Of a stretch of DNA of 64,000 nucleotides, positions 25,994-34,259 are shown in pieces (the first letter of the stretch is position 1; each line of letters opens with the position of its first letter). The position numbers and the translations under genes are program-made. A model generated the notes under the pieces. That model made no database searches. It worked only from the letters and a program-made list of their open reading frames with translations, and was not told the origin of the DNA. Source of the DNA: Nitrospira sp. (lineage in GTDB: Bacteria; Nitrospirota; Nitrospiria; Nitrospirales; Nitrospiraceae); contig JALDRG010000002.1 in the NCBI GenBank assembly GCA_031315995.1, positions 455,131-519,130 of the forward strand, in the 5' to 3' direction.

Positions 25994-26380
25994 CTACCGG
26001 CTATCCTCATCAAGGTTCCTGATGAGCACGGCGCGTCCCTGCCGGTCGAACCAGGATTGGATGCGGTCGCCCACATGGGCCGGTCGGTCGATCCTGGTGT
26101 TCTCATCGTGGGGAATCCGATGTTCTTGTCCGCGGACGTCTCGGACCAGATATGCTCCGCCTTCCACGACTTGCACCTGACCTACCAACGATGCCGCCGG
26201 CTGTTCACCGACGGTCGCCGCGGCCCGGCTTTGCGCGCCCAGCGTTCCGGTCACGATTCCCATCCCGAGATGTTCCTGCGGAGAAGGTCCCTGAAGAGCC
26301 GGCTGCGTGCAACCCATTGCCATCAGCGTCAGGGGAACGACGAACAACAGACAAGGGCAAACCGTGAGCGAGGGCATCAT
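25994..26380 (-). CDS. small lipoprotein with OB-like domain
   Basis: The ATG at 26378-26380 (GGAGG nine bases upstream) gives 128 residues with a lipobox ending MGC near residue 24. The mature part has a Gly/Ala-rich linker and then a beta-strand domain (residues about 65-128) with the pattern LVGQVQVVEGGAYLVRD ... DENTRID ... GDRIQSWFDRQG. This recalls small OB-fold or PRC-like modules often found in periplasmic proteins of this bacterial group. The function is unknown. It probably shares a transcript with the transglycosylase downstream. Confidence 0.65.
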   Translation of the reverse strand: MMPSLTVCPCLLFVVPLTLMAMGCTQPALQGPSPQEHLGMGIVTGTLGAQSRAAATVGEQPAASLVGQVQVVEGGAYLVRDVRGQEHRIPHDENTRIDRPAHVGDRIQSWFDRQGRAVLIRNLDEDSR

Positions 26381-26692
26381 GGCTGAAACCTCCAGGTATG
26401 AATGATATGGAAGCCGGTGCAAGACAGGCGTGGCGCACCGTCACGTCACTATTCCATGGAGATGCGAAATCCTCAAGAAAATGAAACAAATCGGCAGAGG
26501 CGAGGAATCGATGGAAAGGTTCAAGACGCGGTTACCCGGACACAAGCTCCGGCGCTGTGAGGCTGCGTCGGGCTAGCACAGCTATCGCATCGCGTGGGCG
26601 AACAGCGAGAATGGGCTTCGTTGCGAACAGCGATGCGCCATCAGCCATAGGCGCTGATCCCTGACGAGAACCGCTTCACGATGATCAAGCTC
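26381..26692. other. intergenic region without recognisable genes
   Basis: This stretch of about 310 bp lies between the lipoprotein start and the CoA-binding protein's stop. It contains short imperfect repeats (GCGAACAGCGA occurs twice, near 26598 and 26625) but no supported gene, RNA or terminator. Confidence 0.4.
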
Positions 26693-27130
26693 TCACCGGC
26701 GGACGTCGCCACCCTCGGAGCCGATGCAACGACGATGCTCTTTCAGCCAACAACGATCCATCACCACCTGCAGCCCGGCCCGCCTGGCCCGTGCAGCCGC
26801 CGCCTCGTCGATTACACCTTCCTGGAGCCAGACAGCCTTGGCCTTGATGCGGATCGCTTCGTCGACGACTGCGCCGGCCTCTTCGGATCGTCGAAAAATA
26901 TTCACCATATCGATGGGACCGGGCACAGCCGAGAGTTCCGGATAAGCCGGCATCCCCAACACCTCCGTCTCCCGAGGATTCACCGGGACGACTACCTTCC
27001 CCTGGCGCTGCATGTAGGCGGCCACACCGTATGAGGGGCGTGCCGGATTCGACGACAACCCCACTACGGCAATGGTCCGGCATTCTTGGATCAGACGCGC
27101 GAGCCACTCCTCCGACTCCTGACCGGTCAC
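26693..27130 (-). CDS. CoA-binding protein (YccU-like)
   Basis: The chosen start is GTG at 27130, which overlaps the msrA stop as GTGA and has GGGGAG upstream; an ATG further upstream lies inside msrA. The 145-residue product is a Rossmann-like CoA-binding domain: TIAVVGLSSNPARPSYGVAA, VPVNPRETEVLGMPAYPEL, and a C-terminal segment GLQVVMDRCWLKEH that contains the conserved cysteine of the YccU family. Related domains occur in succinyl-CoA synthetase alpha, but this small form is of unknown role. Coupling to msrA suggests a redox or thiol-related link. Confidence 0.85.
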   Translation of the reverse strand: MTGQESEEWLARLIQECRTIAVVGLSSNPARPSYGVAAYMQRQGKVVVPVNPRETEVLGMPAYPELSAVPGPIDMVNIFRRSEEAGAVVDEAIRIKAKAVWLQEGVIDEAAAARARRAGLQVVMDRCWLKEHRRCIGSEGGDVRR

Positions 27131-27750
27131 GAGGCTCCCCAGAGGTCTTCCAAGCGCTGCGATCGCCCGCAACTGAATTTGTAGAATTTATACCGGACCG
27201 GATTCTTCTTGTAGAAATCCTGATGATAGTCTTCAGCCGGATAAAACGTCGAGGCCATGGTGAGTTCGGTGACAATCGGCTTGTGAAGCTGTCCCGATTG
27301 TTCGATCGCGCGCTTGGACTCCTCGGCCAGACGTTGTTGCTCCTCGGTCTGATAGAAAATCACCGAGCGGTATTGGCTGCCATGATCGCAAAACTGTGCG
27401 TTCGGCGTCACCGGATCCACATTGTGCCAGAAGGCATCGAGCAAGGTGGTGTAACTCACCTTGGCCGGATCATATACCACTTCAACCGACTCGGCATGTC
27501 CCGTTCCACCGGCCGACACCTGTTCGTAACTGGGATTCTCGACCCGCCCGCCCATGTATCCGCTGGTCACCGACGTGACTCCCGGAACCTTCTCGAACAC
27601 TTCTTCCATGCACCAAAAACATCCACCGGCAAAGAACGCTTTGGCGGAACCGGACTCGCCCGCGGCCGAACCGACCGAAACCAGGTATCCTGCCAGTATC
27701 ATCGGCAGGACCAGCGCCGCGCAGATTCGCATGCGTGTGACCATGTTCAT
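27127..27750 (-). CDS. msrA: peptide methionine sulfoxide reductase A, exported form
   Basis: MsrA reduces the S-epimer of methionine sulfoxide in proteins. The 207-residue product has a signal peptide (hydrophobic residues about 9-28) and then the catalytic motif FFAGGCFWCMEEVF with the nucleophilic Cys. Other family blocks follow: GYMGGRVENPSYEQV, GTGHAESVEV, FWHNVDPVTPNAQFCDHGSQYRS. The signal peptide implies periplasmic repair. Only one extra cysteine lies downstream near the C-terminus (FSCGRS), so recycling probably needs an external thiol. GGGAGGA precedes the ATG. A CoA-binding gene overlaps its stop. Confidence 0.94.
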   Translation of the reverse strand: MNMVTRMRICAALVLPMILAGYLVSVGSAAGESGSAKAFFAGGCFWCMEEVFEKVPGVTSVTSGYMGGRVENPSYEQVSAGGTGHAESVEVVYDPAKVSYTTLLDAFWHNVDPVTPNAQFCDHGSQYRSVIFYQTEEQQRLAEESKRAIEQSGQLHKPIVTELTMASTFYPAEDYHQDFYKKNPVRYKFYKFSCGRSQRLEDLWGAS

Positions 27751-27925
27751 TGGATGAGTCCTCCCTACAACTCAGTCGGCTTTCCGACATTTATCTTACC
27801 AAAGTACTCGGGTCGCTGCGATTGGGATCTCGGACTCTCTCCTCGGGATCGCCCACCAGCCTTCTCCGACGAGATCCGCTTCACGGAGGTCGCTACGAGC
27901 GTCGCAATCAATCGGATGTTTCTAT

Positions 27926-28411
27926 ATGATGGCTGAGATGAGAGGACTGGTCGTGCTTGCGGGCCTGTTGGGAACGCTGGCGTTTCCCGGATGCGCCTCC
28001 TGGCTGATGAACGGTGAGGCACCGGAAATCCTGGTCACAAACGTCACCCCGCTGGAGTCCAACGCCTTCGAGCAGCGACTTCAGGTGGATCTTCGCATTC
28101 GCAACCCCAACGATTTTGACCTTCTTGTCACCGGCATCGACTTCCGGCTCGATCTGAATGGACACCGGTTGGCCCGGGGCCTCGGCAACAAGGAACTGGT
28201 CGTGCCGCGGCTGAGTGATTCCGTCACATCGATCAAAACGAGCACCTCGACCTTACAGGTCGTCCGACAGTTGTTGTCATTTTCCGGGGATCAGCCGCTC
28301 ACCTTCCGCGTCACAGGCGTGCTTCATACCAAGGAAGGCCGCCGCCCCTTTGACAACTCCGGCGTGCTGCTGGAAAAAGGCGCGCTGGCCGGCTCTCCCG
28401 CCGCTCAGTAA
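27926..28411 (+). CDS. LEA14-like (water-stress/hypersensitive response domain) lipoprotein
   Basis: The 161-residue protein has a lipobox FPGC near residue 23 and then a LEA_2-type beta-sandwich: PEILVTNVTPLESNAFEQ, LQVDLRIRNPNDFDLLVTGIDF and LNGHRLARGLG are typical strands, with the NPN turn as hallmark. Such proteins are periplasmic lipoproteins in many Gram-negative bacteria and are associated with desiccation or stress, but their biochemical role is not established. It is divergent from msrA. The repeat element at 28439 starts 27 bp after its stop. Confidence 0.8.
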   Translation: MMAEMRGLVVLAGLLGTLAFPGCASWLMNGEAPEILVTNVTPLESNAFEQRLQVDLRIRNPNDFDLLVTGIDFRLDLNGHRLARGLGNKELVVPRLSDSVTSIKTSTSTLQVVRQLLSFSGDQPLTFRVTGVLHTKEGRRPFDNSGVLLEKGALAGSPAAQ

Positions 28412-28438
28412 CAGACCTCGAAGTAATGCTCGAACGTA

Positions 28439-28562
28439 CAGGCGGCTCAAAAAGCCTGTCCAGCAAGGCCGCGGCAATGCGAAGAGGCGAGGCGTACCCT
28501 TGCGGTACGTTGAGCCTCAGAGCGATGCGAGAACGAAGCTGGCAGGCTTTTTCAGCCGCTTG
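28439..28562. repeat. MITE-like element, copy A (terminal inverted repeats)
   Basis: About 124 bp with imperfect terminal inverted repeats of about 25 bp (left CAGGCGGCTCAAAAAGCCTG; right end inverted CAAGCGGCTGAAAAAGCCTG) and an internal palindrome (GAGGCGAGGCGTACC ... GGTACGTTGAGCCTC). The whole unit can fold into a long hairpin. A second copy of the same size and end structure is at 31918. It fills the gap between two convergent genes, and the TAG stop of the minus-strand gene abuts its right end. No transposase is nearby; it may act as a bidirectional terminator. Confidence 0.8.
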
Positions 28563-29096
28563 CTAGACCCCGCCCCAGGAGCGTGCCCCCTGCACAAGAT
28601 CCGGTTGCTGCTGCTCAAACTGTTTCATCATGAGCCCAATGGCTTCTTCGGGGTTTTCCACGGCGGCGATCAACCGTCCGCCGAGTTTCTTGAAAAATTT
28701 CTCCTCGGCCGGGGTGGCTCCGACCAAGATCACCGGCTTCCCTGCCTTCAGCGCCAGCGCAACCTCCGACACGGTGCCGGCCCCTTTCAACCCACAGACC
28801 ACCACAACATTGCTGGACATCACATTGACGTTGTTTCGAGCGTTGCCCATTTCGGTGATGATCGCCAAATCGACATACTTGGACACGCGTTCACGAGCCG
28901 AAGGAAGCACGCCGATCGTCAAACTGCCGGGAACCCGCTTGGCACCCTGACAGGCCGCGTCCATGACCCCGACGTCGCGACCGCCGGTCAGCACCACCCA
29001 CTCGCGACGCGCGATCAACTCGCCCAGCACCAGGGCGTTGTCGACATCCTTCTTCCTGGCCTTGGCCGGACCCATGACGCCTACAATGTATCGCAT
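28563..29096 (-). CDS. TIGR00725 family protein (LOG/lysine decarboxylase-like Rossmann fold)
   Basis: The 177-residue protein begins MRYIVGVMGPAKA and shows the glycine-rich nucleotide-binding pattern of the LOG-like superfamily: WVVLTGGRDVGVMDAACQGA, then GLKGAGTVSEVALALKAGKPV, where the G-x-GT-x2-E element matches the LOG active-site motif. Related LOG enzymes release cytokinin bases from nucleotides; the TIGR00725 branch has no proven function. Its TAG stop abuts the terminal sequence of a repeat element, so the C-terminal codons may have been altered by insertion. It lies 3 bp after the methyltransferase gene. Confidence 0.82.
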   Translation of the reverse strand: MRYIVGVMGPAKARKKDVDNALVLGELIARREWVVLTGGRDVGVMDAACQGAKRVPGSLTIGVLPSARERVSKYVDLAIITEMGNARNNVNVMSSNVVVVCGLKGAGTVSEVALALKAGKPVILVGATPAEEKFFKKLGGRLIAAVENPEEAIGLMMKQFEQQQPDLVQGARSWGGV

Positions 29097-29099
29097 GCC

Positions 29100-29921
29100 C
29101 TATCCTTGAGCTCGTCCGCCGCATTGCGGCTGCCACCATCCCGTCACCGCCACGGTCGCATAATACAGCGCCCAGGAGTTCGGATCATCGGCGAGCCGGC
29201 AGTACTGCTCGATATCGGACTCCGTCACCATCCCTGTCGCCACATACTTCGCTTGAAGCTGCTCGGCAGACAATTTCATCATCTGCGGGATCAGATCTCC
29301 GCCTGCGGATAAATGTCCTTCGTGCGCTACCGTCACCTGGTCCAGATGGTGGCGCTGAAACAGCACCGGCAACTTCGCTCCCAACGCATGATCCATTCCA
29401 AGCGAGGTGAACATCCGTTCGATCGCATCCGTGACACGCCCGAATGCCGCCCGGGCCTCGTCCGGTCCGGCCACGGCGCGAGCCGCCTGAAAATCCGGTT
29501 CCTCAATGACGACCCAGCCGCCTGGTTTGACGCACCGCAGCATCCGCTCAAACGCCGTCTCATACTCCGCGATATGAATCATGACATACCGCGCATGCAC
29601 CAGATCGAACGTGGCGGCCGGAAGGTCTATCTCACAGATGTCTCCTTGCAGGATCTCGATGGTCGAACTGCCGCTCCCTCGGAGGAACCGCGTGTTGGTG
29701 TCGAGTGCCACAACCTTGCCCGATGGCCCGACCCGCTGTTCCAACCAGCGGACGATAGAGCCGGCCCCCGCCCCAACTTCCAGACAATGCCACCCGGTTG
29801 TCAGGCCGGCGGCCAGCATCCGGCGTTGCGTCCCCTGATCGAATATCCGCTCCAACATCTGTAGTCGCATCAATTCGCGAGATTCTTCGGCGGCATGGAA
29901 CACGTAGTCTGTCTTCAGCAT
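29100..29921 (-). CDS. SAM-dependent class I methyltransferase
   Basis: The ATG at 29919-29921 has AAAGGA upstream and gives 273 residues; longer readings run into the upstream TPR gene. The product has motif I LEVGAGAGSIVRWL, the acidic ribose-binding end of strand 2 (VVALDTN), motif II around GDICEIDLP, and LVHARYVMIHI plus LKPGG-like VKPGGWVVIEEPDF. These are the features of a Rossmann-fold small-molecule methyltransferase. The C-terminal 80 residues form a substrate-side cap. The substrate is not evident. It is probably co-transcribed with the TIGR00725 gene. Confidence 0.85.
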   Translation of the reverse strand: MLKTDYVFHAAEESRELMRLQMLERIFDQGTQRRMLAAGLTTGWHCLEVGAGAGSIVRWLEQRVGPSGKVVALDTNTRFLRGSGSSTIEILQGDICEIDLPAATFDLVHARYVMIHIAEYETAFERMLRCVKPGGWVVIEEPDFQAARAVAGPDEARAAFGRVTDAIERMFTSLGMDHALGAKLPVLFQRHHLDQVTVAHEGHLSAGGDLIPQMMKLSAEQLQAKYVATGMVTESDIEQYCRLADDPNSWALYYATVAVTGWWQPQCGGRAQG

Positions 29922-29976
29922 CTCTGGTCCTTTATATGGCACATGAGCGGGCGTCGAGCCGAGACAGCGCGGGGCC

Positions 29977-31614
29977 CTAAAATCGAGAGCCCGCCAATTT
30001 GACGTCGGCCTGTGCCCATGCGGCACGAAACCTGGTTTCCTCCTGGGCGGCGTCCTTGTTCTGAGCCCGCAGGCTTTGTATGAGTCCGTGCAGCGCCCAT
30101 CCGTTCTCGGGATGGAGGCGCAAGTCTTCCCTGTACACCGACTCAGCCTCGCCCGGGCGTTCGGCCAGCAGCAGCACCGCTCCCAGATTATGGCGCACCG
30201 GCTGAAGCCAGAACGGCGGCTCGCTATAGGGCAACGAGGCCTCAAGCTGTACCGCCTCACGTAAGGCCTGGATCCCGGCATCATACTGCCCGCGACGCGC
30301 CGCCATTTCCCCCACCAGAACCCGTTCGGCCACCTTCAACAAGGTACGACTGATTTTAGCTTCCGCCGTCTTGGCTTTAGTGAATGGCTTCATGGCTTTT
30401 CGGAGATTCGACAACTCTCCCTCCGCGCTCCCGAATCGAGTCGTCGCGGCAAAGGCCAACCCGCGCACATAATGCCAGAGGCCGGTGGTCAACCGCAGAC
30501 CTCTGGGCGGAGGCGGGTGCCTGATCAGATCGCCCCATTGACCGAAGCGAGCCAGGGTCAACATCAGGGTCGGCGCATACCACTCCAGGGCAGGCTCCTT
30601 GGCAATCTCCTCGGCCGAAACCTTGGTCAACAGATCCCGCGCGACTTGCAAAGCTTCCGCGCTCCGGCCTTCCATCATCATGGACGCATTCAGAAAATGG
30701 AGATTATGCGCATAGTAGCCCGATGCGTAGTTGCCCTCGATGGGATGGCGGGACAAATACTCCTGGTCCACCATCGCGGCAGCCGCATTACGCTCCGATG
30801 CCTCCCGATAGCGCCCCATTCGCATATAGATATGCGCCGGCATATGCACCAGATGTCCGGCACCGGGCATAAGCGACGGTAACCGCTTCGCGCAGTCGAG
30901 CCCGCGCTGGGGTTCGGGTGAGGCCTCGATCGCATGAATGTAATAGTGACAGGCTCCGGGGTGATTCGGGTTCTGCTGTATCGCCGTCTCCAGCGTCGCC
31001 ACGATTTCCTCCGTCCTCGGCTGAGGCCGTCCATCTCCACGCCAGTAGTCCCATGGTCGGAGGAGCATCATAGCCTCGGCCGCTAAGGTCGCAGCATCCA
31101 CATCCTGAGGATACTCGCGCGCGAGCTGACGCATCGCTGTGGCATACCGTTCGTCCTTCGCCTTCCTGGTTCCGGACTTTTTCGCCGAGTAGCGCGTCGA
31201 GAGCGCCTCGACGTAGGCTCGTTCCTTGGCGGTGGCCTGCGCCAACCGAGTGCTGGCCTTGCGGACTGCATCCACGGCGCGCGGCTCCATGCTAGGATCC
31301 ATGGCCGCGTTAATGTTTGGCCCCAGGCTCAGCGCCACGCCCCAATAGGGCATGGGAGCATCGGGATCGAGGCGAGAGGCTTCGGTGAAGGCCGCGATGG
31401 CTTCTTCATGATTGAAGGCATAGACCAACCGGAGCCCTTGATCGAAAAATTTTTGCGCCAGATCCGAGGTGGTAGTGATCTCATGATGCCACGTGCCGAG
31501 ATTGTCGAACAGCGCGACCTCCGCCCGGGCCGTTCCGCCGAACATAGGCAGAAGAGCCAACCCCGCGACCATCAAGCCGTGAATCGCCGCCCCTGCATAT
31601 CGTCCTTTCGCCAT
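29977..31614 (-). CDS. secreted TPR-containing protein
   Basis: The 545-residue product has a signal peptide (cleavage about TARAEV, residue 31) and helical repeats throughout. The N-terminal block FFDQGLRLVYAFNHEEAIAAFTEASRLDPDAPMPYWGVAL is characteristic of a widespread family of periplasmic TPR proteins. The middle contains HYYIHAIEASPEPQRGLDCAKRL and HLVHMPAHIYMRMGRY, whose conserved histidines could bind a metal or cofactor. The family is common in soil and marine bacteria and has no assigned activity. It is followed by the methyltransferase gene after 55 bp. Confidence 0.8.
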   Translation of the reverse strand: MAKGRYAGAAIHGLMVAGLALLPMFGGTARAEVALFDNLGTWHHEITTTSDLAQKFFDQGLRLVYAFNHEEAIAAFTEASRLDPDAPMPYWGVALSLGPNINAAMDPSMEPRAVDAVRKASTRLAQATAKERAYVEALSTRYSAKKSGTRKAKDERYATAMRQLAREYPQDVDAATLAAEAMMLLRPWDYWRGDGRPQPRTEEIVATLETAIQQNPNHPGACHYYIHAIEASPEPQRGLDCAKRLPSLMPGAGHLVHMPAHIYMRMGRYREASERNAAAAMVDQEYLSRHPIEGNYASGYYAHNLHFLNASMMMEGRSAEALQVARDLLTKVSAEEIAKEPALEWYAPTLMLTLARFGQWGDLIRHPPPPRGLRLTTGLWHYVRGLAFAATTRFGSAEGELSNLRKAMKPFTKAKTAEAKISRTLLKVAERVLVGEMAARRGQYDAGIQALREAVQLEASLPYSEPPFWLQPVRHNLGAVLLLAERPGEAESVYREDLRLHPENGWALHGLIQSLRAQNKDAAQEETRFRAAWAQADVKLAGSRF

Positions 31615-32054
31615 CGATCACGCTCCTGACCGTTACCTCGAATATGAGACGGGCGAGGCCGTCATCTTCCGGCGACGCACCGCCGCACAGAACAGCACAA
31701 ATTAGCAGTCCCGGCGAGAAGTTGCTAGTCGGAGAGCCACAACAAGAGAAGATGGGGCGGGAGTGGCCCGGGTCAGTCGGATACGTTGGTCAGCGATTTC
31801 GCCATCCAATGCGTCCGAAAAAACCTGACGCCAGGCAAACGGCCACGACTGTTGAAACACTATGTGAAGGAACAACGGAGGCACTGTGTCAGACAGTGTG
31901 AGTTCGCCCGACCACCTGCAGGATGCTCAGAATGGCCGTCCAGCGCGGCCGCAGCAAGTGAACGGGAGGCGTACTCGCTGGGTACGGTGAGGCTCTGAAG
32001 GGCGCGAGAACAAAGCTGGCGGCAGGTTTCAACATCCTGCTCGATCCGCAGGAA
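31615..32054. other. 440 bp intergenic region containing repeat copy B
   Basis: This gap between two minus-strand genes has no supported coding sequence. Its right-hand third is the repeat element at 31918-32040. The left part (31615-31900) should contain the promoter of the secreted TPR gene but shows no clear consensus. Confidence 0.5.
31918..32040. repeat. MITE-like element, copy B
   Basis: A 123 bp copy of the element at 28439, in the same orientation: left end GCAGGATGCTCAGAATGGCC, inverted right end GCAGGATGTTGAAACCTGCC, and internal palindrome GGGAGGCGTACTC ... GGGTACGGTGAGGCTC. The aligned blocks GTCCAGC, GGAGGCGTAC, GAGAACAAAGCTGGC are shared with copy A. It lies 14 bp downstream of the coiled-coil gene's stop. 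Confidence 0.75.
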
Positions 32055-32756
32055 TCAGGCGTTGAGGTAGGGAGTCTGGGACGTTTCGGCGGCAGTCTCC
32101 CGTCGGTCTCTCGCAGTTTTCTTCTCACGCTCACGATACGGAAGCGATCGTGGCGGAACGAGGGAGAGCTCGGCCGGCTGAGCCAGATCCATGTCCTTGC
32201 CCATGTACATCAGGACTTGCTGTTGGGAGGTCACCAGCGCACGCAAATCTTGAAGTTGTGCCGTCAACTCCTCAACCTGCACCTGTTGAACGGACACCTG
32301 TTCCCGTAATTGATCGACTTCCGCCTGAGTGGATCGGGTGTGCTGAATCACCCACTCCTTGAGTTCGCGCGCTTGCGCCGTCAATGCCCGCTGCACGAAT
32401 CCCGCCCGATCGCGGATCCGGAAGATCACCTCGCCGACCGAGCCTTCCCATCGTCGAGTCGGGACCAGCCCGGTTTCAGCCTCGGCCGCCTCCTCGGCAT
32501 GCCGAGCCACCGGAGCCCCCAGCCACTTGGACAGACGCTGCCCCAATGGCTCCACCGCCCGCTCTTCGGAACGGCCATGCTGACACCAATCTTCAAACCG
32601 TTCGGTCAGATCTTCCAGTTTCACAAACACTTTGCCGATGGACGCGCGCAACGGCGAAGGCGCGAACGGATTCACTCCACCCTTTTCAGAATTGTCGGGT
32701 GAAAAGGTGAGGAGATGAATCGGTTTTTCGGACAAACGCTGCTGTTTTCGCTTCAT
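32055..32756 (-). CDS. coiled-coil protein of unknown function
   Basis: The 233-residue protein has no signal peptide or membrane helix. Residues about 130-195 show heptad-like spacing (QAEVDQLREQVSVQQVQVEELTAQLQDL), indicating a coiled coil. The N-terminal half is acidic-basic mixed and helical, and the last 30 residues are highly basic (YREREKKTARDRRE). The central helix FIRIRDRAGFVQRALTAQARELKEW-like segment resembles the amphipathic helices of phasin-type or small accessory coiled-coil proteins, but this is weak. No function is assigned; it may be a scaffold or nucleoid-associated protein. Confidence 0.65.
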   Translation of the reverse strand: MKRKQQRLSEKPIHLLTFSPDNSEKGGVNPFAPSPLRASIGKVFVKLEDLTERFEDWCQHGRSEERAVEPLGQRLSKWLGAPVARHAEEAAEAETGLVPTRRWEGSVGEVIFRIRDRAGFVQRALTAQARELKEWVIQHTRSTQAEVDQLREQVSVQQVQVEELTAQLQDLRALVTSQQQVLMYMGKDMDLAQPAELSLVPPRSLPYREREKKTARDRRETAAETSQTPYLNA

Positions 32757-32880
32757 AGAGATACCTGGATCTGATCGATTGCGTCCCTTTTATTCATTAC
32801 TCTTTCCGATAGTCTGAGTCAATGCCCGGCTCAGGTTTTTTGTCCGTTCGCAGACCTTGCGATCCGCGCCCCAACGAGGC

Positions 32881-32913
32881 GGGTCTCGTCCGGATTTCCC
32901 GGTAGGGAGACCC
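32881..32913 (-). terminator. hairpin after the tldE-like gene
   Basis: GGGTCTC (32881-32887) and GAGACCC (32907-32913) form a 7 bp stem with a 19 nt loop immediately after the stop codon on the minus strand. No U-run follows, so it may be a processing or stabilising hairpin, not an intrinsic terminator. Confidence 0.3.
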
Positions 32914-34259
32914 TAGAATCGAGTCGCACTTGAAAAATTAAAGTCGTGGATTCGCATGGCCGGCACCAGAGCCTTGCCGGTTTCCGAGGTCACCGCTTCC
33001 GCAGCAGTGGTATAGGCATCCACATGGTTGAACGCCCGCAAGGGGCTCTCGTGGAACCGGAAGTTCCGGACGGCCGACGTGATCTCCCCGTTTTCAATCA
33101 GGAAGGTCCCATCTCGCGTCATGCCGGTGAGCGTCAGGTCGGACGGATTCACGGGACGGATGTACCAGAAATTCGTCACCAGAATGCCCCGCTGTGTCGT
33201 GCGAATGAGATCGTCCACCCGCGTCCCAATGGGCCGTTCACCCGATAAATACGGCGACTCCAGCGTCGGCACTGGATCGATCTGGTGCTCCTGTGCGGTA
33301 TACCGATCGTGCAACAATTGGGTCAACACACCCGCCTCGATCCAACCGGATTCGATCACCGGAAGTCCCTCGCTGGTAAATCCATTTCCGAGAAGATCGG
33401 CATGCGTCGGCTGGTTCAAGAGGGACAGCCGTCGGTCGAGAATTCGCGTATTGAGCGTTCCGCTGAACGGGCTGGTCCCCTTGTAGAATGATTTCGCGTC
33501 CAACATCCAGATCATCCAACTCAACAGTCCGGCGACGGCAGGCGGCTCCAAAATGACCGTATACCGGCCCGGTGGCAACTCCCGCGGTTCGTCCGCCCCT
33601 CGCTTGGCTTTGATGATGGCCGCAAGCGTGCGCTCCTGCACATGCAGACGATCGATAGATCGATGCGCCGCCGCCGACCAACCGGTGGCGTCACCGGCCT
33701 GCACCGTCAGGCTGAACCGTGCCTCCGTGCGTTCCTCATAGGCCCGCAGACCTGTATCGGCGGCCAGTCCCACCCTCGCCACGCTGGATGACACCGTGCC
33801 GGCCGCGTCCAAATTTTCCATCTTGCATTGGCCGATGGCTTCCCGCGCATAGTCGAGCCGACGCGTGGGACCGCCCGCGCTCGTTTCGGGACGGGACGTC
33901 GCCAGCGACAGGTAGGTTTGCGGGCCAAGAGGCGGGAGATACTCAGGATCGTCAGGCGAGATACGGGCGATACATTCGGCCTGCTTGAGCGTTTCTCGCA
34001 CCGCTCCGGCGGTCAAGTCCGTCGTGCTCGCCGTGCCATGTTGTCGCCCGAAGGCCACGGTGATCGACAGCGTTCCACGCCGCTGATTCACATTCTGAAT
34101 GACTTGATTGTTCGCAAAGCGGGTCGTGCCGCCGTGGACGTCGCGCAACGACATGCACGTGTGGTCACCGGTCGAATGACTCATCACCAGGTCGGCCAGG
34201 AATTCGAACTCCTGCCGGCTCGTCAACTTTGGCCACAATGCCGTGATCGAAGAGGTCAT
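32913..34259 (-). CDS. TldE/PmbA-type metalloprotease subunit
   Basis: The 448-residue product starts at the ATG overlapping the tldD stop (ATGA at 34256-34259). It has the TldD/E architecture: N-terminal alpha/beta domain with TTRFANNQVIQNVNQRRGTLSITV and a beta-barrel C-terminal domain (GTSPFSGTLNTRILD, PYLSGERPIGTR, NPSDLTLTGMTRDGTFLIENGEI). The catalytic HExxxH of TldD is absent, as expected for the TldE/PmbA partner. Together they form a protease heterodimer that degrades peptides such as microcin and CcdA precursors in E. coli. The substrate here is unknown. Confidence 0.88.
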   Translation of the reverse strand: MTSSITALWPKLTSRQEFEFLADLVMSHSTGDHTCMSLRDVHGGTTRFANNQVIQNVNQRRGTLSITVAFGRQHGTASTTDLTAGAVRETLKQAECIARISPDDPEYLPPLGPQTYLSLATSRPETSAGGPTRRLDYAREAIGQCKMENLDAAGTVSSSVARVGLAADTGLRAYEERTEARFSLTVQAGDATGWSAAAHRSIDRLHVQERTLAAIIKAKRGADEPRELPPGRYTVILEPPAVAGLLSWMIWMLDAKSFYKGTSPFSGTLNTRILDRRLSLLNQPTHADLLGNGFTSEGLPVIESGWIEAGVLTQLLHDRYTAQEHQIDPVPTLESPYLSGERPIGTRVDDLIRTTQRGILVTNFWYIRPVNPSDLTLTGMTRDGTFLIENGEITSAVRNFRFHESPLRAFNHVDAYTTAAEAVTSETGKALVPAMRIHDFNFSSATRF

